Assembly (NCBI GenBank): GCA_023436305.1
Contig: JAEZJQ010000077.1
Coordinates: forward strand, 1-57,644
Origin: Bacillota bacterium
GTDB lineage: Bacteria; Bacillota; UBA4882; UBA8346
Direction: 5' to 3'
Length of the DNA stretch: 57,644 bases
The notes beneath the pieces are model-generated. The model searched no databases, had not been told where the DNA came from, and worked only from the letters and a program-made list of their open reading frames with translations. Below are positions 47,228 through 54,518 of the stretch, piece by piece; within the stretch, counting starts at the first letter, position 1, and every line of letters starts with the position of its first letter. The position numbers and the translations under genes were made by a program.

Positions 47228-47707
47228 TTAGATAAAATGCTCCATGTTCGCTTTCTTACCATCGGAAATCGGGCTCACTTTTACCGGTTTATCATCAATT
47301 CCCAAATCAATGATAAAACGCATGGCCATGGCTCCAATCTGGGCGGCCTCTTTAAGCATGACTTCCTTGGAACCGGTGGCTTCTTCCTTTTTAATTTCTT
47401 CCCAAAGCTGGTCAACCTTTTGCTTTATCAAGGCCCAGCCCTCATATGTACTATGGATTGGGGCGTGTTTAATGATGGTGTGGTTATATTCGGCGATAAT
47501 CGATTTAATTGACTTTCCAATGTTGGTAACTCTGAAATCATCCAATACTTTCGTGATGCCTCCGTTTTTCGCCAGTTTTAAATCCATTCCAATGTTCCTC
47601 CTATTACTGATCATTTTTAATCCGGCTTCCATCTTGGTTACCTTTTGACTGAAAATAACCTTTTTGATGTTATTGGCCTGTTTCATGATCCAGGACCAAT
47701 TTGCCAT
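47228..47707 (-). CDS. MazG-like all-alpha NTP pyrophosphohydrolase candidate
   Basis: 159 residues from the ATG at 47707 (GGAGGTGG 6 bases upstream), or 119 residues from the ATG at 47587, which also has a good AGGAGG 9 bases upstream. Both starts may be used. The core resembles small phage-type MazG-like proteins: HAPIHSTYEGWALIKQKVDQ, LWEEIKKE, then KEAAQIGAMAMRFIIDLG. That order matches the metal-binding Glu helix and the following helix of all-alpha NTP pyrophosphatases. Such proteins hydrolyse non-canonical or excess NTPs. The extra N-terminal 40 residues are basic. The identification is moderate. Confidence 0.55.
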   Translation of the reverse strand: MANWSWIMKQANNIKKVIFSQKVTKMEAGLKMISNRRNIGMDLKLAKNGGITKVLDDFRVTNIGKSIKSIIAEYNHTIIKHAPIHSTYEGWALIKQKVDQLWEEIKKEEATGSKEVMLKEAAQIGAMAMRFIIDLGIDDKPVKVSPISDGKKANMEHFI

Positions 47708-47734
47708 TTACAACCACCTCCGTTAAAATTGCGT

Positions 47735-47839
47735 TCATTTGATGCGCTTCAAATTGATTCCTTTAGGGTGAAACATAATTTCATAGCCTGACTTTTCACC
47801 TTGCAACTGTACCCAGAATTGTTTAATCAGTCGAATCAT
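47735..47839 (-). CDS. Small peptide gene (34 residues)
   Basis: An ATG at 47839 preceded by GGGAGG at 7 bases opens 34 codons ending in TGA (47735). The peptide is basic and amphipathic (starts MIRLIKQFWVQLQG). It lies 27 bases before the MazG-like gene with the same strand and similar ribosome sites. It is not recognised. The ribosome site and spacing argue for translation. Confidence 0.5.
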   Translation of the reverse strand: MIRLIKQFWVQLQGEKSGYEIMFHPKGINLKRIK

Positions 47840-48144
47840 TTTATACCTCCCCATACAACATGCTTTGTATTCCACTTAATATGATATCTATATCACCAAT
47901 ATCTCTTACCCGTGACAATCATATATTAACTTGTGTAAGATCTTTGTCGTAATATGCCGGTAAACCCTATAAATTATCCGTTACTTTTCGGGCTTAACCG
48001 TTTATCTTGGTCTTTCATGCCGGTTTGCCCCTAAATTTACCCTTATCCAAATGTTATTGCCATTCGATCGAAATGGTCGTGTATCAATCCATTGTAAAAA
48101 TAGGGTCGAAATCCGGCGTCAATGTCGTTGAAAATTATTAAAAT
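47840..48144. other. Intergenic region before the small unknown operon
   Basis: It should hold the promoter of the leftward 34-residue/MazG-like/253-residue operon. A possible TTGTCA box with a weak TGATAT at 17 bases lies in it, but the match is poor. No gene is seen. Confidence 0.3.
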
Positions 48145-48170
48145 AAAAAACCTCTTCCGCGGAAGAGGTT
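48145..48170 (-). terminator. Intrinsic terminator of the DUF1015 gene
   Basis: A perfect 22-base palindrome (48149-48170) is followed on the minus strand by a T run. It lies 36 bases after the stop codon at 48207. Confidence 0.82.
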
Positions 48171-48206
48171 GCAAACCATCAATCATATTGTTTAGTATTG
48201 CATTTA

Positions 48207-49580
48207 TCAGACAATACGACGGCATTCCATATAAAACCGTTTATCATCGGCTTCACCCATTGAAAAGGTTTTCCGGGGCAAAACTCCATCCAAAATCACC
48301 GTTTTAAACAGATCGCCTTTATCCATGGGTGGCAGATAAAAGCCCATATTTCCTAGTCTAGAACCTAATTCGGTAACAGCGGAGGCGCCGTGGATATAAT
48401 CAATTTTCAGGTCCGGGTTGTCCTTCAAGAAAGTATCCAAAAAAGCTTGTAACGAACCTACGGCTAAATTATGCCGTGGCTGTTTCACCATAATTATACC
48501 GAATTGATTTCCATTCACAAATCCAATTCCATGATCCTTCGGATTTTGATGGCGTAACACCGGCATATTATCATTCATCGTTTCCCAATCGGAAAAATAC
48601 TCAATAGAAATCGCCGAATCCCGGGATCCGAAATAGGTTTGGATACTTTGCTGAAACTTTTCCCCATCAATATGAAACAGTACCCGGTGTATCGGTTCAA
48701 ATACCAACGCCGGATCGTGAACATTTACCAACTCCACCAAGGCGTACCGGGCAGGATGATCCAGTATGCCGCCGAGACCCGCCGTGGCCGGATCGGATTT
48801 CAATTCGGCTTTCACCTTTTCCCAGACCACTTTGGCGGTAGCCAGCGAATGGTTGCCGTCTCCTACCGCAAATAATAACAGCGAACGGCCGTCAGCGCCA
48901 TACTTCCGCGCGAATCGGGCGGGTTCGGCCAAAGTTGCCAAACCATTGGCTATATTGTCCAATGTCCCGCGATCATTCACCAGATAACCGGTTACTTTAC
49001 CACCATTCATCATCAGACCGGTTTGATAAACTTTGGTTAATTTTGAGGTCTGTCCGGTCAGTGGCTCAATCACCCGGTGATCGGGGTCATCAATCAAAAC
49101 CATTACGTGAGGCACTTCGACGGCTGCCTCTTCCCTGATCCGGACCCGGGGTGGAATCCTTTCCAATACAGTCCCTTCGGTAGCCCGGATATAACTGGAA
49201 GAACCCGGCATATAATCATAATATTCCAAATCAAGCGCTACCATGAGACCCCGTCTCACTCCAGTATGGGTTTCCCGTTCCACATATATAAAACCGGGTT
49301 CCTGTGGCTTCAAAACCCCTTTTTCCAAATATTTCAACATGTTTTGTTGTATCCGGTGGACCCGCCCGGCTTCTTCGTCCGTACCCAAATAGATTTCAGG
49401 AAGGATCAATTGCAATGTGGAGGGAGACTCACCGGCGTAACACGCCACCTGCTCCCAATAATCCGGCTGTGAAGTATATTGATCACAAGCCACTACCGCC
49501 CACTTATCCAGAGCGACCTCCGGACCGGGAAGTAAAATTTCCGGTATAGCCACTCCTAATTTGGCCAGTGTATGTTTCAT
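48207..49580 (-). CDS. DUF1015 family protein
   Basis: About 457 residues from the ATG at 49580, which has GGGAGG 7 bases upstream; the earlier in-frame ATG at 49595 overlaps that site. The family block FAVGDGNHSLATAKVVWEKVK near residue 245, the N-terminal CDQYTSQPDYWEQV and the C-terminal GDLFKTVILDGVLPRKTFSMGEA are typical of DUF1015, a conserved family of unknown function in Firmicutes and other anaerobes. The conserved His-containing GDGNH motif suggests an enzyme. It has its own terminator and lies 34 bases after trpS, so it may be co-transcribed with it. Confidence 0.82.
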   Translation of the reverse strand: MKHTLAKLGVAIPEILLPGPEVALDKWAVVACDQYTSQPDYWEQVACYAGESPSTLQLILPEIYLGTDEEAGRVHRIQQNMLKYLEKGVLKPQEPGFIYVERETHTGVRRGLMVALDLEYYDYMPGSSSYIRATEGTVLERIPPRVRIREEAAVEVPHVMVLIDDPDHRVIEPLTGQTSKLTKVYQTGLMMNGGKVTGYLVNDRGTLDNIANGLATLAEPARFARKYGADGRSLLLFAVGDGNHSLATAKVVWEKVKAELKSDPATAGLGGILDHPARYALVELVNVHDPALVFEPIHRVLFHIDGEKFQQSIQTYFGSRDSAISIEYFSDWETMNDNMPVLRHQNPKDHGIGFVNGNQFGIIMVKQPRHNLAVGSLQAFLDTFLKDNPDLKIDYIHGASAVTELGSRLGNMGFYLPPMDKGDLFKTVILDGVLPRKTFSMGEADDKRFYMECRRIV

Positions 49581-49614
49581 TGATTTTCCTCCCAATTGAA
49601 ATCATAAATCATGA

Positions 49615-50586
49615 TCATTTAAAGTAGTCTACCCCTACCTGATGGCGAACTTTATCCATATATTCGGTAAGGACTTGTCGTGCTTTTTGGGCTCCATCCC
49701 GTAAAATACCCCGGACATAATCCGGATTATTGCTGATTTCGGCCCGTTTCTCACGATAGGGCGCGAAGTATTCCCAAATCAAAGAATACAGTTCTTTTTT
49801 AACTTCCCCGTATTTCACGCCCGGTGTCAGGAACCGATCCCGCAAAGCCTCTTTCCCCTGTTTATCGAGGAATAATAGATACAGATCGTAAAGGATGTTG
49901 CCTTCAATGGGTTTGGGCTCATTCACCGGGGTAGAATCGGTCTTGATCGACATGATCTTCTGCTTTAAGAGATTTTCATCGGCGAAGATCTCAATGGTGT
50001 TTCCATATGATTTGGACATTTTTTGGCCATCCAACCCCGGTACTGTGGCCAAATCATCCTCAATATCCGGTTCCGGCACGATAAAAATCTCGCCATACGT
50101 GTTATTAAAACGCAGGGCAACATCCCGGGCGACTTCCACATGTTGTTTTTGGTCTTTCCCCACCGGAACCCGGTTGGCGCCGTACCCCAGGATGTCGGCG
50201 GCCATCAATACCGGATATGAAAATAAACCGTGGCTGGCGGGGATCCCTTTGGCCAGCTTGTCTTTGTATGAATGGCATCTTTCCAGCAATCCCATCCCGG
50301 TAATGTTACTTAAATACCAGGTTAATTCCGTAACTTCCGGGACATCGGACTGAACCCAGAAAATAGATTTACTAGGATCAAGCCCCAGCGCCAGAAAGTC
50401 GCATAAAGCTTCAAAAGTTTGCCGTCTTAATTTATCGGGATCAAAGGTGGATGTCAACGCATGCAGATTGACCACAAAACAAAACAACTCACTATTTTCC
50501 TGATAGTCAATCATCCGCTTCATCATCCCGAAATAATTCCCCAGATGCAAATTCCCCGAAGGCTGAATTCCAGATAATACTCTCAT
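49615..50586 (-). CDS. trpS: Tryptophanyl-tRNA synthetase
   Basis: 323 residues from the ATG at 50586, with AAAGGAG 8 bases upstream; a longer in-frame start at 50625 lacks a site. The class I motifs are PSGNLHLGNYFG (HIGH-type) near the N-terminus and KMSKS in GLDGQKMSKSYGN. It charges tRNA-Trp. No T-box leader is visible upstream; that space holds degenerate 7-bp repeats instead. Confidence 0.95.
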   Translation of the reverse strand: MRVLSGIQPSGNLHLGNYFGMMKRMIDYQENSELFCFVVNLHALTSTFDPDKLRRQTFEALCDFLALGLDPSKSIFWVQSDVPEVTELTWYLSNITGMGLLERCHSYKDKLAKGIPASHGLFSYPVLMAADILGYGANRVPVGKDQKQHVEVARDVALRFNNTYGEIFIVPEPDIEDDLATVPGLDGQKMSKSYGNTIEIFADENLLKQKIMSIKTDSTPVNEPKPIEGNILYDLYLLFLDKQGKEALRDRFLTPGVKYGEVKKELYSLIWEYFAPYREKRAEISNNPDYVRGILRDGAQKARQVLTEYMDKVRHQVGVDYFK

Positions 50587-50691
50587 CGCCGACACTCCTT
50601 TTACATAAAAATAGTCTAAAGTCAATCAAGATTAGTCTAAAGTACAAAGCCAAATGTCGATTGTCTTTCACCCCGGCAAATCAGTAATGAC

Positions 50692-50841
50692 CTCGAAACT
50701 CGCAACTCATAAAACATGCGACCCGAACATAACACGTATTATCTCTTGGCCCCGTAACTCGTGACTCGGGACTTTGGACTCGCAACTCGTGACTCGGAAC
50801 CCGTAACTCGCAACCCTTGACTCATAACTCGTAACTCATAA
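50692..50841 (+). repeat. Degenerate 7-bp tandem repeat
   Basis: Thirteen successive heptamers of consensus CTCGTAA/CTCGTGA occupy 50751-50841, and three more lie at 50692-50712, with a diverged stretch between. On the other strand the unit reads TTACGAG. The phase of seven is kept through point changes. A looser heptamer series based on AGTCTAA lies beside it at about 50613-50669. It resembles the short tandemly repeated heptamers described in cyanobacteria and is not a CRISPR. Confidence 0.8.
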
Positions 50842-50858
50842 CTTTCAAACTTCACCCT

Positions 50859-52109
50859 TTATTTCAGTATATGCCTGGTATCAAAACCCACATATAATTG
50901 ATAGGGACGATAAATTTTCCCGCCTGAATTTTGCTGCTCGATCCAGTGGGCGGTCCAGCCGACCACCCGGGCCATGGCGAAGATGGTGGTAAAATATTCA
51001 ACCGGAGATCCAATGGCCAGATAAAACAACCCCGACCAAAAGTCCACGTTGGGATACAGCTTTTTCTTGCCCAGTTTATCCTGGACGAATCTTTCTAACG
51101 TAATCGCCGTCTGATAAAGGTTTACCAACTCAGGGTTTTCCCGGGCCAGTTTATCCGGGTCACCAAATATCTTCGGCAAAATATGTTCTTTAAAGTATTT
51201 CGCTCGAGGGTCGTAAGTTCTATAAATCCGGTGCCCGATTCCCATAATCTTCTGATGATGTTCCAAAGAATTCTCAACATGGATGGGTACATTCTCCGGG
51301 GACCCGATCCGTTGTAACGTATGGATCACCCGTTCATTAGCGCCCCCATGCAACGGCCCGGACAAGGAATTCACCGCCGATGAAATCAAAGCATAAATTC
51401 CCGCCCACGATGACCCCACCGCCCGTGCTGAGAAGGTACTGTTATTCATGGTATGATCCATGTGCAAAATCAAGGCTTCCTCAAACATTTTCACATAAGC
51501 CGGATCTTTGCTTAAATCGGGGTTGAAACAAAACAGGCAATACTCCACAAAGGAAGAAAATTTTCTCCCTTGATTGAAACCGGGATTTTTGGTCAGAAAG
51601 GTACCGATGATCGTTGGAAATTTAGCGATTAATCCAATGGACCGCTCCAAGTTTTCCTTATAATTTTCCACATTAACCGATTCCTTGTCATCCGATTCCA
51701 GCAATAGCGTCGCCGCGCTGAGCATATTCATCGGATGCAATTCGGGATTGAAACCGGTGATAACTTTGGCGATGTCCGCGGGCAGATAAATATTGTCTAA
51801 CAGTTTTTCGCGCAGTTCATCTTCTTCCTTGGCGAGTGGCAGGTCGCCGTATAAAATCAAATAACAAACCGTTTCAAAACTGCAATTCTCGGCCAATTCC
51901 TCCACCGGGTATCCCCGGTATGTCAGCAAGCCCTTATCCCCATCAATATGACTGATGGAAGATTTAACGATGGGAACCTCGGCCAGTCCCGGGAAGTATC
52001 CTTTTTCCAGTAAAGTCGAGATTAAACGGAAATAATGCTCCCGGCACTCCTGGTCTTCAATATGTTCAAGCAAACGATTGATTTTTTCCTCCAAATGTTT
52101 TTCAGTCAT
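50859..52109 (-). CDS. Citrate synthase (Si-type, GltA/CitZ family)
   Basis: 416 residues of the conventional citrate synthase family. The active-site residues are visible: His in SGPLHGGANE, His in MGIGHRIYRTYDPR and Asp in VDFWSGLFY. The N-terminal 50 residues are helical and longer than in short CitZ-type enzymes. The reaction is oxaloacetate plus acetyl-CoA to citrate; a 2-methylcitrate synthase role is possible but no prp genes are present. The start has AAGGAGG 7-8 bases upstream. It coexists with a Re-type candidate at 38248. Confidence 0.93.
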   Translation of the reverse strand: MTEKHLEEKINRLLEHIEDQECREHYFRLISTLLEKGYFPGLAEVPIVKSSISHIDGDKGLLTYRGYPVEELAENCSFETVCYLILYGDLPLAKEEDELREKLLDNIYLPADIAKVITGFNPELHPMNMLSAATLLLESDDKESVNVENYKENLERSIGLIAKFPTIIGTFLTKNPGFNQGRKFSSFVEYCLFCFNPDLSKDPAYVKMFEEALILHMDHTMNNSTFSARAVGSSWAGIYALISSAVNSLSGPLHGGANERVIHTLQRIGSPENVPIHVENSLEHHQKIMGIGHRIYRTYDPRAKYFKEHILPKIFGDPDKLARENPELVNLYQTAITLERFVQDKLGKKKLYPNVDFWSGLFYLAIGSPVEYFTTIFAMARVVGWTAHWIEQQNSGGKIYRPYQLYVGFDTRHILK

Positions 52110-52378
52110 AAAAAATCCTCCTTGTGTGTAGCGCGTATGGTGAAAGGGTAAGGCATATAATATATGATTAGAGCTTAGCTTAGGGCTGTCAAGTTTATGG
52201 ATTGCCTGTCAATGTTGGTTGTAATTTTAATTCGGTAATTTTAAAATTCTATAAATTGCAATCGGATCGTTATGTTGTTAAATATTAATTATGGCGTAAA
52301 TTGAATAATTATGCAAGATATTTTTAATTTGAATCGGTGAGTGATTTTCGAAGGACGGATTTTGGAGAATTTTCATAG
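52110..52378. other. AT-rich intergenic region upstream of citrate synthase
   Basis: It holds the probable citrate synthase promoter (52165-52192). The remainder up to the MITE at 52379 is AT-rich with no gene or recognised motif. Confidence 0.4.
52165..52192 (-). promoter_or_regulatory. Possible promoter of citrate synthase gene
   Basis: A perfect TTGACA (52187-52192) is followed at 16 bases by TAATCA (52165-52170), an imperfect -10. A second TTGACAG copy lies about 20 bases further upstream, so the boxes might instead be a repeated regulator site. Confidence 0.35.
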
Positions 52379-52501
52379 CTAGGAGTCTGTGTGAGTAACA
52401 CTTTTTAGTAACTATAAACTACTATATGTATATGTTGTATTAGAATATGTTTCTTGATGTTAAATAGGCTTCGAAAACCGATTCGCCGCACAGACTCCTA
52501 G
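52379..52501 (-). mobile_element. MITE-like element, copy 3 (123 bp)
   Basis: The termini are CTAGGAGTCTGTG and CACAGACTCCTAG, a perfect 13-base inverted repeat. The interior matches copies 1 and 2 when read on the minus strand (TTTTCGAA, CTATTTA, TCTAATACAA, GTGTTAC), so this copy is inverted relative to the others. Its right-hand CTAG overlaps the end of the metallophosphatase-like gene and supplies the TAG stop codon at 52498-52500. Confidence 0.8.
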
Positions 52502-53454
52502 GCCGCTTTTTTCAGTGGTTTTACCAGATAACGGTCAATAATTCTCAAAATATCCGGGCCAGGCTTAATTTCGTCATTATATAAATTGATTAATCCCCAT
52601 TCCGCGTTTTTCAAACGCCAGCCCGTATCTTCCTTAATGAACGTCAGATCCAGCTTGCCAAGATATTGGCCATTGGCGCCGGCGTGTACGATGGGACACC
52701 CGTTGATCCATTCCGGGTTCATCATATAAGTATGGGAGTCGCCACCGATGATAGCGGAGATACCTGGAACCTTTTCCGCTAAAACCAGATCTTCATCGAT
52801 GCCGATATGGGTTAAGGCGATAATGATATTCGGTTTTTCAGGCAGGTTTTCGGAGGAGAGCTTACGGACCATCCGGCCACATACTTCGATGGGGTCCAAA
52901 ACTTTTAAACCGGCAAGCTGCGGATATTTTTGGGCCCGGGATGCGGTGACCCCGATAATTGCAATTTTGACTCCCGAAAACTCTTTGATAACATAAGGAG
53001 AAACTCCGGGAAGATAATTATTGGTTTTTGGGTTTATCACATTCGCTCCTAAAACCGGAAACCGGGCTTGCCTAATCCGTTTGAATAGCATCTGTTGCGC
53101 TGAAATATTATTGGTGGCTTTAAACTCGTTATTTCCCAATGTAAGCGCGTCATATTGCAACTGATTCATAACCTCAAACTCCAGTTCACCAAAGAACCGT
53201 TTCGCGTAAGGGCCACGCGCGAAAACATCCCCGGCATCCAACAGTAGAACCGGATCGGGGCTTTCCACCCGGCATTGTTCGATCACCGCCGCCCGTTTGG
53301 CTAATAGCTCCATATCGGCCCCGTGAAAATCATTGGTATGTAAAACGGTTATTTTAAAAATTGCCGGATTGGATTGGACCGGAACCGTTGTAAAAACCGT
53401 TGAAAAAACGATAATCCATATCAGCAATCCAACGGTAATGATTCTTTTCATCAT
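52498..53454 (-). CDS. 5'-nucleotidase/UshA-type metallophosphatase relative with altered active site
   Basis: About 318 residues from the ATG pair at 53454/53451. A signal peptide (TVGLLIWIIVFSTVFTTVP) is followed by the metallophosphatase pattern: VLHTNDFHG, LLLDAGDVFARG, LTLGNNEF, ALTHIGIDEDLVLA and IIGGDSHTYM. In the family the third and fifth motifs are normally GNHEF and GGHSH, so two conserved histidines (catalytic and metal-binding) are replaced by Asn and Asp. The C-terminal substrate-binding domain of UshA-type enzymes is absent. The stop codon lies in MITE copy 3. It may be a truncated, decaying or re-purposed protein. It begins just after pyrF with 4 bases between stop and start. 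Confidence 0.75.
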   Translation of the reverse strand: MMKRIITVGLLIWIIVFSTVFTTVPVQSNPAIFKITVLHTNDFHGADMELLAKRAAVIEQCRVESPDPVLLLDAGDVFARGPYAKRFFGELEFEVMNQLQYDALTLGNNEFKATNNISAQQMLFKRIRQARFPVLGANVINPKTNNYLPGVSPYVIKEFSGVKIAIIGVTASRAQKYPQLAGLKVLDPIEVCGRMVRKLSSENLPEKPNIIIALTHIGIDEDLVLAEKVPGISAIIGGDSHTYMMNPEWINGCPIVHAGANGQYLGKLDLTFIKEDTGWRLKNAEWGLINLYNDEIKPGPDILRIIDRYLVKPLKKAA

Positions 53455-53458
53455 GGTA

Positions 53459-54304
53459 TCATCGCGATTCATGGACGCCGTCCCGGACCTGGCGAATTTC
53501 ATCCGCCAGCTTAGCGGCTTCCGCCGCCGCCGCGGAGGCGAAGTCGTCCCCGGAAGATGCATACAAAATACTACGGGAGGCGTTAATGATGATTCCTTCC
53601 CGCACCGAATTTAATCCGTTGATAACCGTTGGTTGGAGGTCACCGCCCTGGGCTCCGATTCCGGGGATGAGCAACGGCAGATCACCGGCGATATCCCGGA
53701 TCCCGGCCAATTGTTTCGGGTAAGTTGCCCCCATCACCAAACCGCAATTTCCGTTATAATTCCATTCCCGGCTTACATTGGCGGCCACAATTTTATACAA
53801 TTCCTCGCCATTCACTTTTAACTCCTGGAACTCCCCGGCACCGGGATTGGAAGTGTGGCAGAGCACAAATACCCCGTGCTCCTTATCGTCCAGAAACGGC
53901 GCTAACGCCTCCTTGCCCAAATACGGGTGGACGGTTACGGCATGGGCATGCAATACCTCAAACACCGCCTTAACATAACCGGTGTTAGTATTTCCGATAT
54001 CCGCCCGTTTGGCGTCCAGAATAATCGGATGCGCCGGATACTGTTCCCGGATAAACCGGTTGGTTCGAATCAAAGCATCCAGCCCTTCCATACCGTATCC
54101 CTCGTAAAAAGCCACATTGGGCTTATAAATTCCGCAATACGGGGCGGTAGCTTCGATAATTTCCCGGTTGAAATGAAACAGCGCGTCACTCAAAGGCTCC
54201 TGTTTAAATTTCGCGGGCAATTTGTTATAGTCCGTATCCAGACCGACACATAAAAAATACCCCTCATTCCAACGGGATTTCAATAATGCCATAAAACTGT
54301 TCAT
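53459..54304 (-). CDS. pyrF: Orotidine 5'-phosphate decarboxylase, type 2
   Basis: 281 residues, typical of the long (type 2) pyrF family. The catalytic Lys/Asp cluster is ILDAKRADIGNTNTGY. The N-terminal CVGLDTDYNKLP and the PGIGAQGGDLQ phosphate loop are also conserved. It makes UMP in pyrimidine biosynthesis. The start has AAGGAG 5 bases upstream. No other pyr gene is nearby. The metallophosphatase-like gene follows at once, probably in the same transcript. Confidence 0.95.
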   Translation of the reverse strand: MNSFMALLKSRWNEGYFLCVGLDTDYNKLPAKFKQEPLSDALFHFNREIIEATAPYCGIYKPNVAFYEGYGMEGLDALIRTNRFIREQYPAHPIILDAKRADIGNTNTGYVKAVFEVLHAHAVTVHPYLGKEALAPFLDDKEHGVFVLCHTSNPGAGEFQELKVNGEELYKIVAANVSREWNYNGNCGLVMGATYPKQLAGIRDIAGDLPLLIPGIGAQGGDLQPTVINGLNSVREGIIINASRSILYASSGDDFASAAAAEAAKLADEIRQVRDGVHESR

Positions 54305-54518
54305 GTTGGCTCCTTTTAATAAAAAATATACCGTTTTTTATGTTGAAAATAATTCGCGTTTCATTCCACTCTTCCTTCTTTAGCAGGAGTTTTTTTAATT
54401 TAGGCGAAGTTATCATTTCACCGGTAATCGTATCATCGTATGATGATCGATCCGGGCTAGCAACGAAAAATCCGCAGTTCTGATTTTATATTTCAAACAA
54501 AAGGAGGAAGCAGTCGTC
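54305..54518. promoter_or_regulatory. Divergent promoter region of pyrF and UPF0182 gene, with inverted repeat
   Basis: The 214-base region lies between divergent genes. It contains ATCATC-4-GATGAT (54432-54447), a small perfect inverted repeat that could bind a regulator. I could not fix the -35/-10 boxes. Confidence 0.35.

Noticed and set aside
50692..50841. CRISPR array
   Set aside because: The repeat unit is 7 bases without unique spacers and drifts by point changes.
50587..50858. T-box leader upstream of trpS
   Set aside because: No T-box consensus or antiterminator was found; the space contains degenerate heptamer repeats.
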